From Sphingopyxis sp. YF1 (GTDB lineage Bacteria > Pseudomonadota > Alphaproteobacteria > Sphingomonadales > Sphingomonadaceae), in assembly GCF_022701295.1 (NCBI RefSeq), contig NZ_CP033204.1, positions 2,418,001 through 2,482,000 on the forward strand: 64,000 nucleotides of DNA, in the 5' to 3' direction. Below are positions 16,171-24,266 of the stretch, in pieces. The position numbers and the translations under genes were made by a program. The notes under the pieces were generated by a model. The model did not search any database and was not told the DNA's origin. It saw only the letters and a list, made by a program, of their open reading frames with translations. The first letter of the stretch is position 1; each line of letters starts with the position of its first letter.

Positions 16171-18170
16171 TCCCTGAGGTCGGGCGGGGTCGCCTCGGCC
16201 TTGAGCATCGCGATCGCCTCCGCCAGCGGCATGATGCGCTGGCCGTCCTGTCCGAGGGTGCGGATCGCGACCGTGCCCTCTTCGGCCTCGCGCTTGCCGA
16301 CGACGAGCAGATAGGGAACCTTGGCGAGACTGTGTTCGCGGACCTTGTAGTTGATCTTCTCGTTGCGAAGGTCGCTGTCGACGCGGATGCCCGCGGCGGC
16401 GAGCTGCGCCACCGCATCCTTCGCATAATCGTCGGCGTCCGAAACGATCGTCGCGACCACCGCCTGCACGGGCGCGAGCCAGGTCGGGAAGCGGCCCGCG
16501 AAATGCTCGATCAAAATGCCGATGAAGCGTTCGTAGGTGCCGAGGATCGCGCGGTGGAGCATCACCGGGCGATGGCGCTCGCCATCCTCGCCGATGTAGC
16601 TCGCGTCGAGGCGTTCGGGCAGTACGCGGTCGGACTGGATCGTCCCGCACTGCCACGTCCGGCCGATCGCGTCGGTCAGGTGGAATTCGAGCTTGGGCGC
16701 GTAGAAGGCGCCCTCGCCCGGCAGTTCTTCCCAGCCATAATCCTCGGTCGCCATGCCGGCGCGGACGACGGCTTCGCGCAGTTCCGCCTCGGCCTTGTCC
16801 CACATTTCCTCGGTCCCGAAACGCTTTTCGGGACGCAGCGCGAGCTTCACCGCATAGTTTTCGAAGCCGAGCTGTTTGTAGACGCGATCGAGCAGCGCAC
16901 AGAAATCGCGCACTTCGTCGACGATCTGGTCCTCGCGGCAGAAGATGTGGCCGTCGTCCTGCGTGAACTGGCGCACGCGCATGATGCCGTGCAGCGCGCC
17001 GTGCGGCTCGTTGCGGTGGCAGCAGCCCATTTCGGCCATGCGCAGCGGCAGGTCGCGATACGACTTCATCCCCTGGCGGAAGATCAGGACATGCGCAGGG
17101 CAGTTCATCGGCTTCAATGCCATCCACTCGGCGGCATCGGAGACGATCGGCCCCTCGTCCTCGATGTTCGGCACCTCGTCGGGGATGACGAACATATTCT
17201 CGCGATATTTGCCCCAGTGGCCCGACTGTTCCCACTGGCGCGCGTCCATCACCTGCGGCGTCTTGACCTCCTGATAGGCGGCACCGTCGATCGCGCGCCG
17301 CATATAGGCCTCGAGCTCGCGGTAGATGCGATAGCCCTTGGGGTGCCAGAAGACGCTGCCGTGCGCCTCTTCCTGCAGGTGGAACAGGTCCATTTCGCGG
17401 CCGATCTTGCGGTGGTCGCGCTTCGCGGCCTCCTCGAGCCGGACGAGATGCTCGGCGAGCTGTTTCTTGTTGAGCCAGCCGGTGCCGTAGATGCGGCTGA
17501 GTTGCGCATTCTTCTGGTCGCCGCGCCAATAGGCGCCCGAGACGCGCGTCAGCTTGAACGCCGCGGGATCGAGCTTGCCCGTCGAGGCGAGGTGCGGGCC
17601 GCGGCACATGTCCATCCAGCCGTCACCCGAGCGGTAGACGGTCAGTTCCTCACCCTCGGGCAGTTCGTGCGCCCATTCGGCCTTGAAGCTCTCGCCCTCG
17701 GCCTGCCACTTGGCGATCAGCTTGTCGCGCTCCCACACTTCGCGCGTGAGCGGCAGGTCGGCGGCGATGATCCGGCGCATCTCCTCCTCAATCAGCGGCA
17801 GTTCGTCGTCGCGGAACGGGCCATGCTCGGCGGTCGGTGCGAAGTCGTAGTAGAAGCCGTCGTTCGTCGAAGGGCCGAAGGTGATCTGCGTGCCCGGAAA
17901 CAGGTTCTGCACCGCTTCGGCGAGGACGTGCGCAAAGTCGTGGCGGAAGAGTTCGAGCGCGTCGGCCTCGTCGCGGCTGGTCACCAGGACAAGGTTCGTA
18001 TCCTCCTCGAGCGGACGCATGATGTCGCGCAGTTCGCCGTCGATCTTTGCGGCGAGCGCGGCCTTGGCGAGGCTGGGCGCGATGTCGGCCGCAATCTGCG
18101 CCGGGGTAGTCCCGCGCGCGACTTCACGGGCAGAGCCATCGGGAAGGGTGACGCGGATCATCTGGGACAT
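16167..18170 (-). CDS. thrS: Threonyl-tRNA synthetase
   Basis: 667 aa, full length. Order: N-terminal TGS domain (residues 1-65), editing domain with HDFAH and CRGPH zinc/editing motifs, then the class II catalytic core with MRRA...YQEVKTP (motif 1), [19 protein letters not shown] (motif 2) and the motif 3 region near [11 protein letters not shown]. The C-terminal anticodon-binding domain ends PPDLRD. It charges tRNA-Thr in the cytoplasm. Start [13 protein letters not shown] at 18170; MIRV nine bases in is an alternative. It leads a four-gene leftward cluster. Confidence 0.98.
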   Translation of the reverse strand: MSQMIRVTLPDGSAREVARGTTPAQIAADIAPSLAKAALAAKIDGELRDIMRPLEEDTNLVLVTSRDEADALELFRHDFAHVLAEAVQNLFPGTQITFGPSTNDGFYYDFAPTAEHGPFRDDELPLIEEEMRRIIAADLPLTREVWERDKLIAKWQAEGESFKAEWAHELPEGEELTVYRSGDGWMDMCRGPHLASTGKLDPAAFKLTRVSGAYWRGDQKNAQLSRIYGTGWLNKKQLAEHLVRLEEAAKRDHRKIGREMDLFHLQEEAHGSVFWHPKGYRIYRELEAYMRRAIDGAAYQEVKTPQVMDARQWEQSGHWGKYRENMFVIPDEVPNIEDEGPIVSDAAEWMALKPMNCPAHVLIFRQGMKSYRDLPLRMAEMGCCHRNEPHGALHGIMRVRQFTQDDGHIFCREDQIVDEVRDFCALLDRVYKQLGFENYAVKLALRPEKRFGTEEMWDKAEAELREAVVRAGMATEDYGWEELPGEGAFYAPKLEFHLTDAIGRTWQCGTIQSDRVLPERLDASYIGEDGERHRPVMLHRAILGTYERFIGILIEHFAGRFPTWLAPVQAVVATIVSDADDYAKDAVAQLAAAGIRVDSDLRNEKINYKVREHSLAKVPYLLVVGKREAEEGTVAIRTLGQDGQRIMPLAEAIAMLKAEATPPDLRD

Positions 18171-18285
18171 CGAGAAATCGGCCTTTCTGGCGGTTCGGGT
18201 CGACGCCCGGAAAGGGCGCCAAAACTGCGCCCCTTTGCCAGTATGCGAAAGGAGCGGCAAGGGGCGGATTCACAATCGCCCTTGC

Positions 18286-18304
18286 AATGATACATTATAT
18301 CATT
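18286..18304. promoter_or_regulatory. Zur-like palindrome upstream of the MerC-type gene
   Basis: AATGATA-CATTA-TATCATT is a perfect 7-bp inverted repeat with a 5-base centre, AT-rich in a GC-rich genome, 46 bp before the ATG at 18350. Its shape is like zinc-uptake-regulator boxes. Assignment to Zur is inference. Confidence 0.5.
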
Positions 18305-18349
18305 ATCTGGGCAGCGCTCCCCTTCCCGCCCTCCCGCGAAAGTCCCGCC

Positions 18350-18805
18350 ATGTGCCTCCCCGCCTCGCGCCCGCGCCTCGCCGACATGATCGGCGTCGCG
18401 CTCTCGGCGACGTGCCTTATCCATTGCCTCGCGCTGCCGCTGCTGATCCTGCTCGCGCCCGCGCTGAGCGTCTGGCTCGCGCTACCCGAGGGGGTCCACG
18501 CCGCGATCCTGCTGCTCGCGCTGCCCACCGCCCTTGTCGCGATGCGCGACGGATGGCGACGGCACGGCCGGTTCGCGCCGGGGCTGCTCGCGGGCGCGGG
18601 ACTCGGCCTGCTCGCACTGGGACTGGCGGCGCACCAGGGCTGGCTGGGCCTGTCCGATCGCGAAGCCGCCGACCGGCTGCTGACCTCGCTCGGCGCGCTG
18701 ACGCTCGCGGTGGCGCATCTCGCCAACTGGCGGCTGCGCCACCGCAGCTCGCCCGAAATGCCGTGCAAAGATTGGCGCCCTTGTCACTTTGTCAATGACA
18801 CTTGA
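18350..18805 (+). CDS. MerC-domain small membrane protein
   Basis: 151 aa with four predicted membrane segments. The first contains SATCLIHCLALPLLILLAP, the Cys-x3-Cys signature of the MerC family; originally described for mercury uptake, such proteins are often zinc-linked in other bacteria. I start it at 18350 because the open frame's earlier ATG (18287) lies inside the palindrome. The last residues (DWRPCHFVNDT) overlap the operator region of the next operon. Likely metal-responsive; the metal is not certain. Confidence 0.82.
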   Translation: MCLPASRPRLADMIGVALSATCLIHCLALPLLILLAPALSVWLALPEGVHAAILLLALPTALVAMRDGWRRHGRFAPGLLAGAGLGLLALGLAAHQGWLGLSDREAADRLLTSLGALTLAVAHLANWRLRHRSSPEMPCKDWRPCHFVNDT

Positions 18806-18808
18806 CAA
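18789..18808. promoter_or_regulatory. Inverted repeat over a -35-like TTGACA, operator candidate for the XRE operon
   Basis: TTGTCAA (18789-18795) and TTGACAA (18802-18808) are exact inverted repeats with a 6-base spacer. The right arm contains TTGACA, a consensus -35. More TTGTCA/TGTCAA words flank it. It sits 53 bp before the first gene of an operon ending in an XRE repressor, so autoregulation is likely. The -10 is not clear. Confidence 0.5.
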
Positions 18809-18861
18809 CGACAAATCATCATGTCAATGTTCCTTTACTTATTACCAAGGGAGCTTGACCG

Positions 18862-19035
18862 ATGTCGCAAATGCTTCGCGCCCTGCCCTGGGCGCTTGCC
18901 ATCCTGTCGATCGCGCTAGCCGGCGCCGCCGACATCATCCCGGCGTCCGTCGCCAATTCGCTGGTCACGGTGCTGCCGCTGGTGATGGTGGCGACGCTCT
19001 CCGGGGCACGCCGCGGCTGCACCCGGACGGCCTGA
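18862..19035 (+). CDS. 57-aa single-segment membrane peptide
   Basis: Starts MSQMLRALPWALAILSIALAGAAD and ends RRGCTRTA, with two hydrophobic stretches (residues about 8-22 and 33-47). AAGGGAG at 18848-18854 is a good ribosome site 7 bases before the ATG. The next gene starts 3 bases after its stop. Third positions are GC-rich, as in real genes here. I do not recognise a family. Context (operon with a 137-aa membrane protein and an XRE regulator) suggests a regulated membrane function. Confidence 0.72.
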   Translation: MSQMLRALPWALAILSIALAGAADIIPASVANSLVTVLPLVMVATLSGARRGCTRTA

Positions 19036-19038
19036 CCG

Positions 19039-19452
19039 ATGGCGATGGACCCCGCACAGCGCCGCTATATCGGCCGGATGATCCCCGTCTCGATCGCCTA
19101 TGTCGCGGCGATCTTCGCCGCGAGCGCGATCATCCCCGAGGGCGCGACGGCGACGCCGCTGACGATCGGCATCGCGCTGGTCCCCGGCCTCGCGATCCTT
19201 GGTTTCATCTGGGCGATCGGTAGCTATTTCAGCGAACTCAAGGATGAATATCTCCGCCTGCTCGAAGTGCGCAAGGCGCTGGTCGCGACCGGGCTGACGC
19301 TGGCGCTCACCGCGACCTGGGGCATCTTGGAGCTTTACACCGACGTGCCGCGCGTCCCGCTTTTCTGGGTCTTTCCGGTCTGGTGCCTCGGCCTCGGGGT
19401 CGGCGCGCTGGTGAACCGGCTGACGCTGGGCGACAGCGGGGCCTGTCCGTGA
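19039..19452 (+). CDS. 137-aa four-segment membrane protein of unknown function
   Basis: Four hydrophobic segments: MIPVSIAYVAAIFAASAII, IGIALVPGLAILGFIWAIG, LVATGLTLALTATWGIL and LFWVFPVWCLGLGVGALV. A cytoplasmic YFSELKDEYLRLLEVRKAL loop lies between segments 2 and 3. Similar proteins commonly sit beside small XRE regulators. Its stop overlaps the regulator's GTG by 4 bases. No enzyme motif is seen. The loop with charged residues may contact the regulator; that is speculation. Confidence 0.8.
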   Translation: MAMDPAQRRYIGRMIPVSIAYVAAIFAASAIIPEGATATPLTIGIALVPGLAILGFIWAIGSYFSELKDEYLRLLEVRKALVATGLTLALTATWGILELYTDVPRVPLFWVFPVWCLGLGVGALVNRLTLGDSGACP

Positions 19453-19640
19453 AGAACCGGCTGAAGGTCCTGCGGGCCGAACGCGACTGGAGCCAGCAGG
19501 ACCTTGCCGAACGGCTGGAGGTGTCGCGCCAGTCGGTCAACGCGATCGAGACCGGCAAATATGACCCGTCGCTGCCCCTCGCCTTTCGCATCGCCGACCT
19601 GTTCGGCATGCGCATCGAAGAGATTTTCCAGAAGGACTGA
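19449..19640 (+). CDS. XRE-family small DNA-binding regulator
   Basis: 63 aa, essentially one helix-turn-helix domain: MKNRLKVLRAERDWSQQDLAERLEVSRQSVNAIETGKYDPSLPLAFRIADLF in outline, with the SRQSVNAIE recognition helix at about residues 27-35. GTG start at 19449, in GTGA overlap with the membrane gene. It is of the YozG/Cro-like type found after small membrane proteins. It likely represses its own operon through the inverted repeat at 18789-18808. Confidence 0.92.
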   Translation: MKNRLKVLRAERDWSQQDLAERLEVSRQSVNAIETGKYDPSLPLAFRIADLFGMRIEEIFQKD

Positions 19641-19644
19641 CGCC

Positions 19645-20586
19645 ATGAACCATCGTTTTTCCGTCGCCGCGACGTTCATTCTGGGCATCGCGCTGCTCGT
19701 CGGCGCGCGCGCCGGCGCGGCCGAACCCTGCCCCGCCGGGCTCAACGAAGGCAAGCGCATCACCGTGCTGGTCGAGGGTGCCGACGCTCCTGGGGGCCCC
19801 GACGTGGTGCTGATCCCCGGCCTGTCGAGCCCGCGCGCGGTGTGGGATACAACCGCCGCGCGGCTGAAGGGAAAATACCGGCTGCACCGCGTCCAGATTC
19901 GCGGTTTCGGCGACGAAGCGGGGATCAATGCCGAAGGACCGGTGCTCGACGGGGTGGCGGCCGAGGTCGCCGACTATATCGACGATTGCATCACCGACGC
20001 CGGGCGCCCCGCACCCGCGGTGATCGGGCATTCGATGGGCGGGTTGACCGGGCTGATGGTCGCGGCGCGCGCGCCGGACGAGGTCGGCAGGCTGATGATC
20101 GTCGACGCTGTGCCGTTCATCGGCACGCTTTTCGACCCCGCCGCGACGGTCGAAAGCGTGACGCCGCAGGCCGACCGCATGGCGGCAATGATGCGCGCGC
20201 AATATGGCCAGCCGAAGCCCGAGGGCCCGGTCGCCGATCCCGGACCGATGAGCGTGGCCGGCAGCATGTCGAACACACCGGCGGGCCGGACGGCGATCGC
20301 GCGCTGGACGCGCGACGCCGACCCGCGCGTCGCGGCGCAGGTCTTTCGCGACGTGATGACCACCGACATGCGCGGCGAACTCGCCGCGGTGAAGGCGCCA
20401 GTGACGCTGCTCTATGCGCAGGACGACGGCGCGATGCCCGCCGAGCGCGCGAAGGCGGCGTTCGAACCGCAATATGCGGGGGTCGCGCGTTTCAAGGCAG
20501 AGATGGTGCGGGGCAGCCGCCACTTCATCATGCTCGACCAGCCGGAGATTTTTGCAAAGGCCGTGGACGCATTTCTGGCCGAGTAG
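19645..20586 (+). CDS. Secreted alpha/beta hydrolase
   Basis: 313 aa. Signal peptide MNHRFSVAATFILGIALLVGARAGA; mature part is an alpha/beta hydrolase with oxyanion segment LIPGLSSPRAVWD, nucleophile elbow GHSMGG (about residue 131), late acid DDGAMP and catalytic His in GSRHFIML. It acts in the periplasm on an unknown ester or amide. It starts 4 bases after the XRE gene, so it may be the fourth gene of that operon, or read from a separate promoter. Confidence 0.88.
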   Translation: MNHRFSVAATFILGIALLVGARAGAAEPCPAGLNEGKRITVLVEGADAPGGPDVVLIPGLSSPRAVWDTTAARLKGKYRLHRVQIRGFGDEAGINAEGPVLDGVAAEVADYIDDCITDAGRPAPAVIGHSMGGLTGLMVAARAPDEVGRLMIVDAVPFIGTLFDPAATVESVTPQADRMAAMMRAQYGQPKPEGPVADPGPMSVAGSMSNTPAGRTAIARWTRDADPRVAAQVFRDVMTTDMRGELAAVKAPVTLLYAQDDGAMPAERAKAAFEPQYAGVARFKAEMVRGSRHFIMLDQPEIFAKAVDAFLAE

Positions 20587-20663
20587 CGCTTGCCGCTGGC
20601 GGTCACCCTTGCCCCCTCCCCGCTCCCCCGCTAGGGCGGCCCAACGGAAAAGGAGCCTCCCCC

Positions 20664-20918
20664 ATGTTCAAGCGCCTGTTCGTCGATCATCCGAAGAGCG
20701 TCGATGAAAATTACATCGAGCATTTCGGCGTCGCCTCGCGTTTCGGCGCGACGATGATCTATGGCGGCCTTTGCGCGCTGGTCCATGCGGTCGTTCCCGG
20801 CTGGTGCATCACCACCGGCAGCGACACGATCGCGCGGCTCAACAAGATCATGGTCGAACAGCGCCGCGCCAAGGGGCAGGCGGTGATGCAGATGAACACC
20901 ATCGACTGGGTGATCTGA
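20664..20918 (+). CDS. DUF6356 family protein
   Basis: 84 aa. Conserved outline: MFKRLFVDHPKSVDENYIEH, FASRFGA-type helix, CALVHAVVPGWCITTGSDTI and MVEQRRAK. One hydrophobic segment in the middle suggests membrane association. GGAGCC upstream of 20664 fits a ribosome site. It lies directly before a hydrolase gene (start 20924, 5 bases on) and is almost certainly cotranscribed with it. No known function. Confidence 0.85.
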   Translation: MFKRLFVDHPKSVDENYIEHFGVASRFGATMIYGGLCALVHAVVPGWCITTGSDTIARLNKIMVEQRRAKGQAVMQMNTIDWVI

Positions 20919-20923
20919 ACGGC

Positions 20924-21679
20924 GTGGCCGGCCCGATCCAGTATCTCGAGCGCGCGGCGCGGCCGCGGCTCGCCTATCGTCATGTGACCGGCGCGGGTCC
21001 GACGATCGTCTTCCTGCCCGGCTACATGTCCGACATGGAGGGCGGCAAGGCGACCGCCCTGTTCGATTGGGCGACGGCCGAAGGGCATGCGTGCCTGCTC
21101 CTCGACTATGCCGGATGCGGGACGTCGGACGGGCTGTTCGCCGAACAGGACCTGCTCGACTGGCGCGGCGACATACTCGACCTGATCGACGCCCGCGTCG
21201 CGGGACCCGTCGTCATCGTCGGATCGTCGATGGGGGGCTGGCTGATGCTGCTCGCCGCGCTCGCGCTTGTCGCGCGCGACGGACCGGCACGCGTCGCGGG
21301 GCTCGTCGGCATCGCCGCGGCGCCCGATTTCACCGACTGGGGCTTCACCGCGCAAGAAAAGGCGATCATCCTCGCCGAGGGCGAACTGCGCGAGGAAACG
21401 CCGTACAGCGACCAACCCTATGTGACGACGCGCCGCTTCTGGCAGTCGGGCGAAGCGAACCGCCTGCTCGAAGCGCCGATCGCGCTCGCCTGCCCCGTCC
21501 GGCTGCTCCACGGCGAGGACGATGGCGACGTGCCGAGCGCGATCAGCCTGCGCCTGTCGGCCGCGCTCGCCAGCGACGACGTGCAGGTCACGCTGGTCAA
21601 GGGCGGCGACCACCGGCTTTCGCGCGATGGCGACATCGCGCTGCTCATCGACACCGTCGCGCGCCTCGCGACGCCCTAG
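20924..21679 (+). CDS. Cytoplasmic alpha/beta hydrolase
   Basis: 251 aa from a GTG at 20924. Elements: IVFLPGYMSDMEGGKA (oxyanion region), DYAGCGTSDG, nucleophile GSSMGGW (about residue 104), acid HGEDDGDVP and His GGDHRLSR. This layout matches the palmitoyl-protein-thioesterase/ABHD10-like group of bacterial serine hydrolases. It is followed after 12 bases by a thioesterase gene, so both may act on acyl thioesters. Substrate is not shown by the sequence. Confidence 0.88.
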   Translation: MAGPIQYLERAARPRLAYRHVTGAGPTIVFLPGYMSDMEGGKATALFDWATAEGHACLLLDYAGCGTSDGLFAEQDLLDWRGDILDLIDARVAGPVVIVGSSMGGWLMLLAALALVARDGPARVAGLVGIAAAPDFTDWGFTAQEKAIILAEGELREETPYSDQPYVTTRRFWQSGEANRLLEAPIALACPVRLLHGEDDGDVPSAISLRLSAALASDDVQVTLVKGGDHRLSRDGDIALLIDTVARLATP

Positions 21680-21691
21680 CAAAGGATCATC

Positions 21692-22129
21692 ATGGCCCGC
21701 AGCGACTTCAAATTCCACCTGACCAAACGCGTCCGCTACGCCGAAATCGACGCGCAGGCGGTGGTGTTCAACAGCCGCTACCTCGAATATTTCGACATCG
21801 GGATCACCGAATATTGGCGCGCCGCGGGAGTCTATGACACGTGGCCCGAGCGCGAGAGCCCCGAATTCCACGTCGCGCGCGCCGAGATCGATTACAAGGT
21901 GCCGATCCTGCTCGACGAGGAAATCGACATCTGCGTGCGCTGCTCGCGCGTCGGCCGCAGCTCGATGACCTTCCTGTTCGAACTGCACGGCAAGGGCGCG
22001 GAGGATTTGCGCGCGACCGGGCTGGAGGTTAGCGTCCATGTCGCCGAGGCACGCGGCGCGCCCGCGCCGGTGCCCGACGCGTTCGTGTCGCTGTTCGAAA
22101 ATTTCGAGGGCCGGCGCCTGCGCGACTGA
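21692..22129 (+). CDS. 4HBT hot-dog acyl-CoA thioesterase
   Basis: 145 aa hot-dog-fold protein. RVRYAEIDAQAVVFNSRYLEYFD is the 4-hydroxybenzoyl-CoA thioesterase active-site block: Asp of the EID segment, then the N-x-RYLE-YF helix. It is followed by VARAEIDYKVPILLDEEIDI and strands ending SVHVAEARG. Hydrolyses acyl-CoA thioesters in the cytoplasm; chain preference unknown. Short spacing to the hydrolase upstream and DUF2200 gene downstream suggests one transcript. Confidence 0.92.
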   Translation: MARSDFKFHLTKRVRYAEIDAQAVVFNSRYLEYFDIGITEYWRAAGVYDTWPERESPEFHVARAEIDYKVPILLDEEIDICVRCSRVGRSSMTFLFELHGKGAEDLRATGLEVSVHVAEARGAPAPVPDAFVSLFENFEGRRLRD

Positions 22130-22147
22130 ACCGCGACAGGAGGCGGC

Positions 22148-22510
22148 ATGACGAAGCATCGCATCTTTTCGGTCAGCGTCGCGAGCGTCCACCCTCTCTA
22201 TGTCGCCAAGGCGGAGAAAAAGGGCCGCACGCGGGCCGAGGTCGACGCAATCCTGCGCTGGCTTACGGGCTACAGCCAGCAGGCGCTCGACGACCAGCTG
22301 GCGAAAGCGACGAGTTTCGAGGATTTCTTTGCGCAGGCCCCCGCGATGAATCCCGCGCGGTCGCTCGTCACCGGCGTCGTCTGCGGCGTGCGCGTCGAGA
22401 ACATCGAGGAGGGCACGATGCGCGAGATCCGCATCCTCGACAAGCTGGTCGACGAACTCGCAAAGGGCAAGGCGATGGACCGGATCCTGCGTCGCCCGCC
22501 CGCCGCGTGA
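22148..22510 (+). CDS. DUF2200 family protein
   Basis: 120 aa with conserved blocks [56 protein letters not shown] and [17 protein letters not shown]. All match DUF2200, a soluble family of unknown function. AGGAGGCGGC precedes the ATG, an ideal ribosome site. It is one of a rightward series of small enzyme genes. Confidence 0.92.
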   Translation: MTKHRIFSVSVASVHPLYVAKAEKKGRTRAEVDAILRWLTGYSQQALDDQLAKATSFEDFFAQAPAMNPARSLVTGVVCGVRVENIEEGTMREIRILDKLVDELAKGKAMDRILRRPPAA

Positions 22511-22559
22511 CCGGCAGCAAGGCGGTTTCATTTCGCCTGATCGCGGCTATGGTGCGGGC

Positions 22560-22997
22560 ATGACGCAATTTCTGCGCACGATGATCCGCGTGTCGGATCC
22601 CGACGCGACCATCGCCTTCTTCGGGCTCATCGGGCTGGAGGAAATCCGCCGTTTCGACAGCGAGGCGGGCCGTTTCACCTTGATCTTCCTCGCCGCGCCG
22701 GGACAGGCGGGGATCGCCGAAGTCGAGCTGACCTGGAACTGGCCGCCTGCCGACGGCAGCGCCCCCGAATCCTATTCGGGCGGGCGTAATTTCGGCCATC
22801 TCGCCTATCGCGTCGACGATATCTACGCCACGTGCCAGCGGCTGATGGATGCCGGGGTGACGATCAACCGCCCGCCGCGCGACGGCCACATGGCGTTCGT
22901 CCGCTCGCCCGACGGCATTTCGGTCGAGCTGCTGCAGGACGGCCACCTGCCGCCGCAGGAACCCTGGGCGTCGATGCCGAATACCGGCAGCTGGTAA
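22560..22997 (+). CDS. Glyoxalase I-like VOC protein with one changed metal ligand
   Basis: 145 aa, closely like GloA in outline: FLRTMIRVSDPDATIAFF, FLAAPG, VELTWNW (ligand Glu), FGHLAYRVDD (ligand His), SPDGISVELLQ (ligand Glu). The first ligand, His in the usual LHTMLRV, is Arg here (LRTMIRV). GloA isomerises the methylglyoxal-glutathione adduct to lactoylglutathione, the substrate of GloB, whose gene is 0.5 kb downstream. With one ligand missing, activity on the classical substrate is uncertain. Confidence 0.82.
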   Translation: MTQFLRTMIRVSDPDATIAFFGLIGLEEIRRFDSEAGRFTLIFLAAPGQAGIAEVELTWNWPPADGSAPESYSGGRNFGHLAYRVDDIYATCQRLMDAGVTINRPPRDGHMAFVRSPDGISVELLQDGHLPPQEPWASMPNTGSW

Positions 22998-23004
22998 ACA
23001 CGCG

Positions 23005-23427
23005 ATGCCGGGCCTGTTGATCAACATCGACGTGCCCGACCTCGCCGCCGGCGAGCGTTTCTATACCGAGGGGCTGGGCTTCGCCGCCGGGCGCCGGCTG
23101 GGATCGACCATTGTCGAGCTGATCGGCGACGGCGCCCGGTTCTATCTGCTCGAAAAACGCGCCGGATCGGCGATCGGCCCCGCGGGCGGCGACTTCCGCC
23201 GCTACAACCGCCACTGGACACCGGTGCATCCCGACTTCATTGTCGACGACCTCGACACCGCCATCGCGCGCGCGGTCGCCGCGGGCGCGACACTCGAAGA
23301 CCCGGCGACCGACCTGCCCTATGGCCAGCAGGCGATGTTCGCCGACCCCTTCGGCAACGGATTCTGCCTGATCGCGTTCAACCCGCAGGGTTATGACGCG
23401 ATCGCGGCGGGCGAAGATCAAGGCTGA
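23005..23427 (+). CDS. VOC family protein
   Basis: 140 aa vicinal-oxygen-chelate fold: LLINIDVPDLAAGERFYTEGLGF at the start and DPFGNGFCLIAFN at the end, the two halves of the fold. It starts 7 bases after the glyoxalase I-like gene. The ligand pattern is of the general bleomycin-resistance/dioxygenase type (weak at the first His, which is Asn-Ile-Asp here). Between a GloA-like gene and gloB it may deal with a related aldehyde adduct. Confidence 0.85.
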   Translation: MPGLLINIDVPDLAAGERFYTEGLGFAAGRRLGSTIVELIGDGARFYLLEKRAGSAIGPAGGDFRRYNRHWTPVHPDFIVDDLDTAIARAVAAGATLEDPATDLPYGQQAMFADPFGNGFCLIAFNPQGYDAIAAGEDQG

Positions 23428-23477
23428 CGGCCGCCCGGTCCGTCTTCGGGACAAGGGCGGCGCAAAAGGAGAAGAGC

Positions 23478-24206
23478 GTGGCTGCGCTGGAGATCGTCCG
23501 TATTCCCGTCCTCAGCGACAATTATGTCTGGCTGCTCCACGAGCGCGACAGCGGAGCGACGATGGTCGTCGATCCCGCGGTCGCCGAACCGGTGCTCGAA
23601 GCCGCCGCCGCGCGCGGGTGGACGATCACCGACATCTGGAACACCCACTGGCACCCCGACCACACCGGCGGCAACGCCGCGATCAGGGAAGCCACAGGGT
23701 GCACGATCACCGGCCCCGCGGCCGAGTTTGCGCGCATCCCGACGCTCGACGTGCAGGTCAAGGGCGGCGACCGGGTGACGCTCGGCGCGGCGGTCGCCGA
23801 GGTGTGGGACGTGCCGGCGCACACCGCGGGCCATATCGCCTATCATTTCGCCGATGACGCCGCGATCTTCGTCGGCGACACGATGTTCGCGATGGGGTGC
23901 GGCCGCCTGTTCGAGGGCACCGCCGAGCAGATGTTCGCCAATATGCAGAAACTGGGCACCCTCGACGACGCAACGCGCGTCTATTGCGCGCACGAATATA
24001 CGCTGTCGAACGCGCGTTTCGCGGTGACCGTCGACCCCGGCAACGACGCACTCGCCGCGCGCCTCGCTGCGGTCGAATCGGCGCGCGCGGCGGGCGAGGC
24101 AACGGTGCCGACGACGATCGGCGCCGAGCGCGCGACCAACCCCTTCCTGCGCGCGCCCGACGCCGCCGAACTCGCCCGCATCCGCGCGCTCAAGGACGCC
24201 GCATGA
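23478..24206 (+). CDS. gloB: Hydroxyacylglutathione hydrolase (glyoxalase II)
   Basis: 242 aa metallo-beta-lactamase fold. It has THWHPDHTGG, the HxHxDH metal motif, then DVPAHTAGHIAYHF, FVGDTMFAMGCGRLFEG and the CAHEYT segment, all as in GloB. C-terminal helices carry TIGAERATNPFLRAPD, the glutathione-binding tail. It hydrolyses S-lactoylglutathione to lactate and glutathione. GTG start at 23478 gives MAALEIVRIPVLSDNY. The GloA-like and VOC genes upstream make a glyoxalase cluster. Confidence 0.96.
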   Translation: MAALEIVRIPVLSDNYVWLLHERDSGATMVVDPAVAEPVLEAAAARGWTITDIWNTHWHPDHTGGNAAIREATGCTITGPAAEFARIPTLDVQVKGGDRVTLGAAVAEVWDVPAHTAGHIAYHFADDAAIFVGDTMFAMGCGRLFEGTAEQMFANMQKLGTLDDATRVYCAHEYTLSNARFAVTVDPGNDALAARLAAVESARAAGEATVPTTIGAERATNPFLRAPDAAELARIRALKDAA

Positions 24207-24266
24207 GCCGCTTCAGCAACCATTCATCGCCCCGGCCCTAACCGGCCATCGTCGCAGGAGCCTGTC

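Noticed and set aside
15322..17607. A 761-residue reading of the phosphoesterase frame running back through thrS
   Set aside because: Its first two thirds are antiparallel to nothing but lie in another frame of the certain thrS gene. The TTG at 16170 with stop overlap gives a normal-length protein.
18287..18349. An earlier ATG for the MerC-type gene
   Set aside because: It falls inside the palindromic operator candidate and adds residues (MIHYIIIWAALPFPPSRESPA) not expected before the first membrane segment.
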